Positions 54,870-64,000 of a DNA stretch of 64,000 nucleotides are shown one piece after another. Below the pieces are notes generated by a model that was not told the origin of the DNA, did not search any database, and worked only from the letters and a program-made list of their open reading frames with translations. Every line of letters begins with the position of its first letter. Position 1 is the stretch's first letter. The DNA comes from Odontocerum albicorne (Eukaryota > Arthropoda > Insecta > Trichoptera > Odontoceridae), in contig OX463859.1 in the NCBI GenBank assembly GCA_949825065.1, forward strand, positions 26,553,847-26,617,846, given 5' to 3'. The position numbers were made by a program, and so were the translations under genes.

Positions 54870-55615
54870 CAAAAAGTGGCATTTAAACATTTTTTTACTG
54901 TGAATGGCCAGCCTTTGTATTTTAGATACACTTTGACTAACAAGAAGTGGTATTTTAGAGACTGACTGGCAAGAAGTGGTATTTATAGCACATTTGACTA
55001 TAAAGAAGTGGCATTTTTTTTATAAAGATGCTCTTTGAATGTCGAGAAATGGCATTTTCGACATACTCGTATATGCACTTTGACAAAGAAATGGCATTTT
55101 TACAGTTTTGCGCTTTGAATGCTAAGAAACTTGATACAATAATACATACCACCATGGTTAAGAAATTACATTTTTGACATTTGCGAACACACTATCAAGA
55201 AGAAGATGTAATATTTTTGACACATTTGCGCTTTGCCAGACAAGAAAAGGCATTTTTGCTATTTGACAGCCAATAAGTGACATTTTGACACATTTGCGAT
55301 TTGACTACCAAGAAGTGGAATTTTGTATACTTGCGCATAGACTGTCAAGTAGTGGCAATTTTGACAAATTTGGGCTTTGACATACAAAAACTGACGTTTT
55401 AAACACTTATGTGATTTTACTAGCAAGAAGTGGTATTTTTGACAATTTAGCGCTATGATAGTCAATAATGATATGTTTGACGATATGACTGCGAAGAATT
55501 GGAATTTTAGAGATATTTGCGTTTTGACTATTGAAAAAGTGGTATTTTTCGCACGTTTGCGCTTTGGCTGGCAAAATGTGGTATTTTAGACACTTTAACG
55601 CCACAACTGGCTAAA
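54870..55615. repeat. Degenerate tandem repeat, about 41 bp, some 17 copies
   Basis: The unit is roughly GACACATTTGCGCTTTGACT followed by GGCAAGAAGTGGTATTTTT. Spacing varies from about 37 to 50 bp. Minus-strand frames at 54955-55604 show a matching amino-acid repeat (K.HFL..KAQ.C.) but contain many stops and differ in phase, so they are not a protein. Confidence 0.8.
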
Positions 55616-55943
55616 TCACGTTTTATTATTGGTCCAGGCTTTGCTTCCATATATTGATGTTGGCACTATCAACGCACTATGTACTATCATTTTTAACGAT
55701 TTGCGATTAATTTATTGAAAAATAAAAACTGTTCTTTATGTACTATTGACTTTGTTACATGCAACAACGCGCATTAAATTATCTTCGCCTAGCCATTACT
55801 CAAATACATACTTCGGAAATAGCAAAAGTCCTCAACTTGTTTTGATTTTTGATTGTTCACCTATTTGCACATTTCCTATGCTTACATTCAATGTTTTTTT
55901 GGTTAAATTTTTGATTTGTTAATAAAAGGGACTTCAAGTTCCG

Positions 55944-56354
55944 AGTTAGAGCATCCTTGAATAGAGCCTTCTCTCTAAAAATCGTTAAGTACATAGTTAG
56001 AGCATCCTTGAATAGAGCCTTCTCTCTAAACATCGTTAAGTACATAGTTAGAGCATCCTTGAATAGAGCCTTCTCTCTAAACATCGTTAAGTACATAGTT
56101 AGAGCATCCTTGAATAGAGCCTTCTCTCTAAACATCGTTAAGTACATAGTTAGAGCATCCTTGAATAGAGCCTTCTCTCTAAACATCGTTAAGTACATAG
56201 TTAGAGCATCCTTGAATAGAGCCTTCTCTCTAAACATCGTTAAGTACATAGTTAGAGCATCCTTGAATAGAGCCTTCTCTCTAAACATCGTTAAGTACAT
56301 AGTTAGAGCATCCTTGAATAGAGCCTTCTCTCTAAACATCGTTAAGTACATAGT
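55944..56354. repeat. 51-bp minisatellite, 8 nearly identical copies
   Basis: Unit GTTAGAGCATCCTTGAATAG, AGCCTTCTCTCTAAACATCG, TTAAGTACATA. The first copy has AAAAATC where the rest have AAACATC; the others are identical as far as I can see. 51 is 3 x 17, so both strands stay open (frames of 136 and 164 codons); these are by-products. The unit and its left flank (TTCCGAGTTAGAGC) resemble the LINE-B tail at 26462-26515 and 32868-32925. Confidence 0.95.
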
Positions 56355-56399
56355 CGTTTTATTTTAAACATTTTTTTAAATTAACGTCTTTAAACTATA

Positions 56400-56860
56400 A
56401 GCACGTCTTCACATCATGGAAGTGGAACTTCCAAAAACCTTTGAGGGCTTGTGTTTCGCATAGAAGGATGAGGTTGTTTGAATAAAAGTCGTCGAGATCG
56501 AGATAAGCAAAGAGAGAAAGTTTATTGAAAGCGTCTGTATTTATAATGTATAGAACGGCGCAGAACATGTCGCCGTCTCGCTTCACCGAACACATGGTTA
56601 TTGTCACGTGTTCCATATACATTTCATACTACGGTCTGTAGGAGAGGCAAGAGATATGTCGGCGTCTCGCTCTCGCTGTTCGCTACTAGTGAGTTCAATG
56701 ACCGCGCGGCGACCTTCGCCCAGTGCTGTCTCGTATTCCTTACAATGCGAGTTCAATGACCGAGCGGGCAAAGATCGCCTCAGTGGGTTCAGTGACCGCA
56801 CGCACTGTCGCTACAAACCCATCGAGGTAGTTCGTTTTATTCATCCGACCCCTCATTAAT
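56400..56860 (-). promoter_or_regulatory. LTR-like promoter block
   Basis: On the minus strand a GC-rich part with a duplicated GCGGTCATTGAACTC (56690-56710, 56745-56765) is followed by TATAAATACAGACGC (56537-56545) and AATAAAC (56519-56525), the same spacing of TATA box and polyadenylation signal as in the solo LTR at 34.8 kb. A TGTAAGGAATACGAGAC start near 56743 resembles TGTAGGAACTACGG. I could not find matching target duplications, so the limits are open. Could instead be a host promoter. Confidence 0.4.
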
Positions 56861-57084
56861 TTAATAATTCATTATCGTTTCTCTTTTAGACACGATACAT
56901 CCATTAACGAAATATCTTTCAATCTATAAAAAAGAGCTTTAGGTAAGAATGCGGATTGAAAGAAGATTTGGTAGTAAGAAGGAAAAAAATATTGAGTTTC
57001 ATTATTTGGCCCCATAGGAAAATAAATAAAGAAAGCTTTACAGTAAAAAACATATCTCAATGCATAGAAAGTATGAAAAGTACG
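56861..57084. other. AT-rich DNA, no gene recognised
   Basis: A 90-codon minus-strand frame (56872-57144) is rich in Phe and Tyr without a motif. Confidence 0.4.
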
Positions 57085-57290
57085 TAGTATATATTTAGTA
57101 AGCTGCCTGTGTTCCAGCCCGGGAGTCGCAGATTTGATTCTCATTAAAATATATATTTTTTATTCAGTGTGGTATTTACTTTAACCATTTAAGACATATT
57201 TTTATTGGATAGAGTATAGTATATTGCCACATAACAATAAGGTTGCTAGATTATACTGTATAGAAAGTGAGTGTTACAGGGTGCAAGTTT
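57085..57290 (+). mobile_element. SINE-B copy
   Basis: Head with AAGCTGCCTGTGTTCCAGCC and B box CAGATTTGATTCTCA; tail GTGTGGTATTTACTTTAACC, AGTATATTGCCACATAAC, AAGGTTGCTAGATTATACTG. Confidence 0.6.
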
Positions 57291-57294
57291 TTAT

Positions 57295-57610
57295 TATTTT
57301 TTTATTAAACAAAGTAAATTATTGTACAAACATTTGTCAAGGCTATACCTATATACAAATTTATAACTTAACTAATCTTAATTATATGTTATAATTTATG
57401 AACTTACTTAATCTTATTTTCCTACGTATCATTTTATTTTATTTATTCAATCTTAATATATCAGATCTTAGAAATAATTAACACCTACATACTACTTATA
57501 ACTAGATAACAATTCTTACACTAATTATTTAGTAAAAACAAGTACACTCGTTCAGGCTACTTGTATTCCATCACATTCACTCAGACCTTGGTCGTTCCAG
57601 TTAATACTAT
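57295..57610 (-). repeat. R4 repeat, reversed
   Basis: TTTTATTAAACAAAGTAAAT, TACAAACATTTGTCAAGGCT, TTCCATCACATTCACTCAGA and CCTTGGTCGT are the reverse of 584-898, full length, with the A tail abutting the SINE-B. Confidence 0.7.
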
Positions 57611-58149
57611 ATATAGGTGGACTAGTCAGGCAACAGATAATGCTGGGTACAAGTAAATGGTCACAAAAATATAAATAAAATACAACTGAAAATTAAAGGA
57701 TAATGCTTGGAAGGGATGAAAGTTTATTATTGTTTTTATGCTAAATAAATGTTCCTTTGTTGTTATTTTGGCTCACATATTTTCTCCTGATATGTCGCAA
57801 ACAAAAACACATATCACGTTACTCTCTGATATTCAAAGTATTGACACTTTGACATCCTAAAAGCTTTCTGATATATTTGAATGACAAGTGGAACGAGAAT
57901 AATTTCAGAATATTATTTTTAGTAAATTTAACGAAACAATTTATATATTTTTCCATCACATTCACAAAACAAAGTAGCATCATTATTTTAAGAAACAATT
58001 TTTATTCTGATCACGTGTATGTTTTGGTCTTCCCTAAGGCCTTCTTTTAAGTTCCCCTTTTTTAATATAAAAATGTTAAAGGATAATATTTTGAGGTCAG
58101 TATCGACTGGATAAAAAAAATGTTTATGCGTTTATGCTCGAAAAACTAG
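57611..58149. other. AT-rich DNA, no gene recognised
   Basis: No feature found. Confidence 0.4.
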
Positions 58150-58439
58150 TCGATTTTTCAGGAGATTGTGCGCGATATTTGGATCGCTTCGCACTACGAT
58201 AAGGCTCATGTGGTTTATTGAATGATCACATTTTATTGCTTATTTGAAATGATTGCCTGTTTTGCATTGCACCATTTTAGCTGAAATAAACAATAATTGT
58301 TTATTTTTATAAAATGAACACATGAAACTGAATCAACTTTTGCAAAAGAGCCTGCTAAAGTTTACTAGTGATTGGGTGATTGAATTATCAGATATTAGAA
58401 GGCATTTAAAATAACGCCTGTGTTGCATTGTACTATTTT

Positions 58440-58575
58440 GGATGTTATATTGCATTAAACTTTCGTTTTATACGTTACAACCTGGTGAGCTAATTACCAC
58501 CTGATATCTTTACAACTAGAAAGATGTCGAATAGACCTTAAGTGAAAAAAAAATCATCAGAAAAAATCCTTTTTA
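58440..58575 (-). mobile_element. SINE-B tail inserted in the 121-bp repeat
   Basis: Reversed tail: TTATACGTTACAACCTGGTG, GATATCTTTACAACTAGAAA and GACCTTAAGTGAAAA. The tRNA-like head is absent. Confidence 0.55.
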
Positions 58576-58834
58576 ACCTATTCAGACCTGGCGTCCATTA
58601 TAATAGATACAGAGTTTATACGCACTTTGTTAACAATTTTGTGGTATATTTCTGTTCCCAATTAAAACAAATGAAGTGTAGGATACTGTATTATCGACTT
58701 TGAACGTTTTGGGCGACATCTATCTAAACGTATACGACATAATGTTGCATTTAGTGTACATAATACACTCACAAGCATTAATATTTATTTAAAACCTAAG
58801 AAATTAATTCAGGTCTAAAAAGGATAAAAAAATC

Positions 58835-58912
58835 CGTGTTCCGACGGGAATCGAAACCTCAACCCCCAGGCTGAGAGACAGGGGTCTAACAACTAGTGCA
58901 CGGCGGCCGTCG
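58835..58912 (-). mobile_element. tRNA-like SINE head
   Basis: Minus strand: GCCGTGCACTAGTTGTTAGA as A-box region and GGTTTCGATTCCCGTCGG as B box, with CTCAGCCTGGGGG in between. The best preserved polymerase III boxes in the window, but the acceptor stem does not close, so I do not call a tRNA gene. Confidence 0.5.
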
Positions 58913-59720
58913 CATACTGGTTGGACAATATTTTTTATCATAATAGTTAAACCAAGAGCTGTGATTCTGAATAGATTTTTCATAATCCTTATTTTTTTAG
59001 AAATTGTATGCGATTTTGATATATTTTCTGCGATATTCACTGCGATAAGGCTTATGTGATAACTTGGGTGATAAGATCTTGTTTCTTATGCAAAATGACG
59101 ACTTATCGTGCATTGCACCATTTTTCATACTGGTTGATATTAACAATATTTTTTTATCATAATATCAACACTTGTAACTTTGAACCCGAATCAATTTTTT
59201 TTTTTTAGTTTTCTGTAATTGCATTCTATTTTGGAGCATCTCTCACTACAATAGAGTAATTTATTGAATAATCAGATTATATTGATTTTGTAATAACGTC
59301 ATATGTTGGATTGAATCATTTTGCATACTGGCTGAAATTAACAATCATTGTTTTTTGGTTCATCTCTCGTTACGATGAAACTTATATGGTTTAATGGATA
59401 ATCAGTTTATATTGATTTTGTAATACCGTTATATTTGAATACTGGCTGAAATAAACCATCATTGTTTTTTGGATCATCTCTCACTACGATAAAGCTCATG
59501 TGGTTTATTGAATAATCATATTATATTGATTTTGTAATAACGTCATATATTGGATTGCATCATTTTGCATACTGGCTGAAATTAACAATCATTGTTTTTT
59601 GGTTCATCTCGCACTACGATGATGCTCATGTGGTTAATTGAATAATCAGATTCTATTGATAATGTAAAATAACATCGTATCTTGCATTGCATCATATTAC
59701 ATACTGGCTAAACAATAATT

Positions 59721-60444
59721 AAATATATACAGTTTCCAAGTTAATCTTTTCATATACATTCTTTCTCCAATATTCATAAATAATGTACGAATTAAGGATA
59801 ATCCAAAAGAAGTGTATATTCTGGTATTTCAGCAGTTTTATCGTTTCAGTGTTTCAGCGTTTAAGAAAACTACCCTTAATGAATTATTTCTTTCTCTGAT
59901 AATTATCCAGCGGAAACAAGAATTGGACTGTTCTTTGTGCAATTCAACAAAATTTCTGGATTCATGCAATTAACGAAACACTTACGGAAAAGGGGGCATC
60001 GGATAGTTTTTAACTTTTATAATATATGGAATTTATTATAACATAGATAGCTTTGTAATTTAATAACCACATATGGCAGTTTATTTGATGTTCCCAGTAC
60101 ATACAAGACATCTTCTAAATCTATAAACTCTTTTGTATCTGATAGTGATACAATTTTATGGTTTGAAATTCCAGCGGTTTCACTTACTATTAAATTTAAC
60201 TTCCCTTTTTTTTATTTCAATTATTTAATCAAACTATACATTTTACTAACGATTCCCACCTAATTCATTTCAACGATATTTATCATCAGTCTTTTGTTAA
60301 CTATCTTTTTGATATTTTAATTGTTGAATTAAATCCGGCTTTGTTAAAAATTTTAACTTTATATGATGTAACTTCATTTATTCTAATGTTTATTATTTTT
60401 TACATACAAAAAAAATGCCGAACCACCTCAACATGCCATTAGTC
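59721..60444. other. AT-rich DNA, no gene recognised
   Basis: No feature found. Confidence 0.4.
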
Positions 60445-60935
60445 ACTTTACTCAACGGTTGTTAGTTTCACATTCAATAAGAATATTTTTTCTCAATGGT
60501 CATTAGTTTACATTTAACTTCCTTCATTTATTTTCAGCGAACGACAGTTCACATTCAACTCCATTATTTATTCCTAATAATTGTTAGTTCACATTAAACT
60601 ACATTATTTATTATCTACGATCATTATGTGAAATTAAACTACATTTTTTATTTTCAGCGGATGATGGTTCATATTCTACTTCATATTTATTCTCAAAGGT
60701 AATAAGATGACATTCATCTTCATTACTTATTTTCAACGGTCAATAGTTCACATTTAACTTCATTATTTATTCTTAACAGTTACATTATTTATTCACATTC
60801 AACTACAGTATTTATTCTCAACGGTGTTTAGTTCACATTCAACTATGTTATTTTTTCTCAACGGTTGTTAGTTTACATTGAACTATATTGTTTATTCGCT
60901 ACGGTCGGAAGTTCACATTCAAACTACATTAAAGT
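60445..60935. repeat. Tandem repeat, about 40 bp, some 12 copies
   Basis: Units read TTCACATTCAACTACATTAT, TTATTCTCAACGGTTGTTAG with drift and small length changes. Confidence 0.85.
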
Positions 60936-63900
60936 ACTAATTCTGCAATCGTATACCGCTGCATAATAAATTTTCCATCTGTCAAAATGGTATTTTTAGA
61001 ATATGTCCACTGTAGGTTTGACAGTTTTGAAATGGCGCGTAATTTAAATACCAGTTTTTATTGGGTAGCCCTATATAATTATGTTTGCATATATTGACAG
61101 TTATTATTGGATAGTCAACGTTAATATGATTGTGTTCCATAGGCAGGTTCCTCTGTGTCAGATCAATATGCAAATGTACGTTTAAAAGCACATAACATTT
61201 CATACATATTTATCTTATGTAGTTTATTTTTCTTGTATTTGGTGGCAAAAATATAATATTGATCGTGTAATATGTAATTCTTCTCTTTGTTAAATTAAAC
61301 TTGTTTCCATATCGAAGTAATCTATTATTCGTCAATTATCTCCAATTTTGGCATCAAATAGGTTTTTAAATTTATAATTCAAATACGAATAAAATTTTTT
61401 TTGACTAAAAAAACCTATGATAAAACATTATTTATTTATTCTGACGTGTTTTTTTCAACCATTCACAATTAAAGCAAAATTTACCAAAATAATATAAAAT
61501 ATGTACATGTTCATTTTATGCGCCCACATACATAACCTGAACTCAGGATTCAAGAGCGTTTCCAACTTTCAAATGCTGGCAAAGTTTATGTATTTACCTA
61601 CTCTATTCAATGCATATGAAAGTGGGTGCATTTGCTCCGATGGAAAATGCATGCTTCTGAAAATAGAAGATCGTTGCATATTTATGAATGCATTCAGAAA
61701 GCATCATACTCAATATCTACTGAATAGGAAATCCGATCGCTTCTGCAACTATGTATTTGTATAGCGAAGAGGTTCTTTATATCTACAAATTGAGAAAATA
61801 GGAAAATTGTTTTGTTTTGTGTTTATAACTGAAGGTTCGTTGTTTCATTGAAAATGTAAATATAGTTAATGCTTTATTGTGAATAGGAAAGAAAAAAAAA
61901 CACATCCAAAAATTGAAGAATAAATTAATTGATTTAGATCAAATCATCTGAAATATTTTTTCATGATTGATGTTGGATATAAAAATAAAAAAAGCGACTT
62001 TTTTTTGTTGAATGTTCATCAATAATATACATTATTTAGACTTCAAATTAGAAACTCGAGACATAAACCCTTGATTCGAAAAAAAATAAATAATTGTACA
62101 CGCTCAGTGAAAAACAGTAATATTGCTATTTTATCATCTTCAGATCTAGGGTGTTTAACATACGAAAAGCTCTGATTCGTTATATACGAGTATATCCTAA
62201 GGGTCGTAAATATAAGCGTAGACTATTTGATTTATTTATTTTTATTTAAAAAAACACTGGAAATTAATTAATAACAAACATTTTAAAACTATACTAAAGA
62301 CTAAAATATTAATTACACTACTTAACAATTTGTAGTTTTTTATCTTTTGCAAAAACGAAATTATACTGACTTAAGATTTCGTGGTGCTAAACACGAAAAC
62401 AACGGTAAAAATCTTGATTGACTGGTTTATCGAACATTTTTGTATTAAAATTCAGGTCCATCCTTGTTCATTGATTTTACAAATGCTTTAATAAGACCCA
62501 ACTTTATGCAGTAAAACGTTACTGGAATTCGCTAGCGGTTTAAATTCAACATTTCGTACCAAATGCAGAGCTTTTCGGTAGAGCCATTCATTTTGATTGT
62601 AGTGTGACTGTTTTACTCACGTGTAAAGCAACACTATTTAGTGTACCAGCTTTGCAAAGTAACTTTTATTCGATGAATTTTGTATGCCCACAAACTAGAC
62701 ATTATCTGTATCCCTTAGTTTAAGCCATTTTTGTGTTACGACGAATAGGAAGAGCTTGATCAGAATTGATCAATAAATGCACAAGAGTTATCCGTCAACA
62801 AGATGACAGACAATCACGAGGGATGGACATCTATCCATGAAGTAGTAGACACTCGTAGCGTGATTGTTTCACCCACATATAAATTAATATTTTACCAAAT
62901 ACCGTTGATGTATATGTGGTAGAGTCTCGATATAGTAGGTAGAAAGACGTGTTGTAAAAAAACTTGATAAGTGGAATACAAATAAAAATTCTTATATTAC
63001 ACTTTTCTTATAGTTATTGTGTTTTACTTTATGACTCTTAAATGTTCAAATCACAATAATTTTTTAAAACGTGTATGACAGGTGATTTTTCAAATTTTAT
63101 ATTTTGTTAGGTCACACCGCGAGGATGGATATTTTGAATAAAATTGTGCCAATATACATTTTTTTGGTCTGAATTGTCATATCTCACGAGCCATTACAGA
63201 ATAAAACAATATCATTCGTATTTAAATTTCTCGGGTGCATTTCAGCTGTCTCAGAACAGGTAATATGACTTGTCAAACAGTTGATATACTCGTATACCAT
63301 TTATTTATCTTGTGAGGAATAGAATTATGTAAACATTTGTATAAATAAATAAATACGCATTTTGAACACATGTTTTGATTAATTTTGTACATCTAACTCT
63401 TAACTTTAAAAATAAATTGATCCCTAACGTGAATTTTTTTTCTCTCGGAAAGGGTGAAATTATTTGATTTAAGTGTGGGATGTTAGCCAAGAAAAGAGCA
63501 AAAAATATACACATACTATATAACTTATAATTGATAAAGCCATCCTGGTGGAAAATTGAAAGCTCTTATATACTCGTATTTTCTACAATTGTGTTCTCGT
63601 GTATCTTCTTAAGTTCCTAACAAACTTCCTTATTACTTCCATGCACAACTCGCTCACATACTAATTTAATCTGGAAAATTCAATTTATTAATAAAACCGA
63701 ATCTCGGAAAAATCTTTGAAAATAGGTCAACCAAGCTCTTTTCCTAATATTTTTTGTTGTGTTCAATTTGCTCTTTTGTGTTATTGAATTCCTTATGTGA
63801 CGTATAAAATTTATGACGGATTCACTTCCGGGTTGGTTTTATATTTCTGACGGATTCACTTCCTGGTTGGTTTTATTTCCTGAACATTTAGGATCTACAT

Positions 63901-64000
63901 TTGCAATGTAATAAATTACGCTATTTAAAAAAATACTAAATTCAAAATTATTCAAAAACAAATGAGACGTGAAATTGAAATTTTCAAAGAAAGTTGGATT
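60936..64000. other. 3 kb AT-rich DNA, no supported gene
   Basis: An 87-codon plus frame at 61501-61764 has several Cys (CICSDGKCMLLKIEDRCIF) but no recognised domain and no upstream context; probably chance. A 35-bp direct duplication TGACGGATTCACTTCCKGGT lies at 63813 and 63848. No dispersed family of this window is present here. Confidence 0.45.

Larger units (their letters stand above)
58150..59720. repeat. Tandem repeat, period about 121 bp, interrupted
   Basis: The block CACTACGATAAGGCTCATGT, GGTTTATTGAATAATCA, TTGCATCATTTTGCATACTGG recurs at 59247, 59369, 59489 and 59611 (spacings 122, 120, 122). Older copies at 58191 and 59038 are separated by SINE insertions. Confidence 0.8.

Noticed and set aside
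55857..56367. ORFs of 164 (-) and 136 (+) codons
   Set aside because: By-product of the 51-bp repeat, which is 17 codons long and stop-free on both strands.
58835..58912. tRNA gene on the minus strand
   Set aside because: A and B boxes are present, but the acceptor stem does not close and it belongs to the tRNA-derived SINE set. The same applies to heads at 10041, 13335 and 26825.
61501..61764. 87-codon Cys-containing ORF considered as a small secreted protein
   Set aside because: No signal peptide, no regular Cys spacing and no context; likely chance in AT-rich DNA.

Overview
The window looks like an intergenic, transposon-packed stretch of an AT-rich animal genome, most likely an arthropod and probably an insect. 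The reasons are the low GC content, the mix of element types (CR1/jockey-like and RTE-like LINEs, Penelope-like elements, mariner, hAT, tRNA-derived SINEs, a solo LTR) and the absence of any bacterial gene layout. I found no intact host gene, no rRNA and no true tRNA. Almost every open reading frame is either a chance ORF or a decayed piece of a transposon. The species cannot be fixed from sequence alone.

Layout. 1-5 kb: a degenerate ~128-bp tandem repeat, SINEs, and a minus-strand LINE (LINE-A) in which an ORF1-like part is joined to the end of the reverse transcriptase. 6-14 kb: mostly plain AT-rich DNA with many SINE-B copies and one LINE tail. 14.7-15.3, 26.1, 32.7, 35.9 and 4.6 kb: 3' ends of one LINE family (LINE-B). 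16.4-19.5 kb: short tandem arrays and a LINE fragment. 19.5-20.3 kb: a 717-bp MITE with termini rich in GACTCC. 20.4-24.2 kb: a cluster of Penelope-like copies with inverted terminal repeats, a GIY-YIG endonuclease remnant and a possible degenerate hammerhead motif. 25.5-26.1 kb: an internally deleted mariner-superfamily element. 27.1-28.0 kb: a LINE (LINE-C) inserted inside another repeat. 28.8-31.7 kb: a 39-bp-unit array open in several frames on both strands. 33-36 kb: second LINE-A copy, a solo LTR with target duplication, SINE, LINE-B. 38-48 kb: more LINE ends, nested insertions, a deleted mariner, SINEs.

48.8-54.1 kb holds a 76-bp satellite split by a 2.9-kb hAT element that has terminal inverted repeats, a perfect 8-bp target duplication, a broken transposase gene and a long subterminal palindrome. 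After this come a ~41-bp repeat, a very homogeneous 51-bp minisatellite that seems to derive from the LINE-B tail, an LTR-like promoter block, a ~121-bp repeat and a ~40-bp repeat. The last 3 kb is featureless.

There is no pathway here. What links the parts is the history of the locus: repeated insertion into existing repeats, deletion inside elements, and conversion of transposon ends into tandem arrays (51 bp, 52 bp, 163 bp, and perhaps 39 bp).
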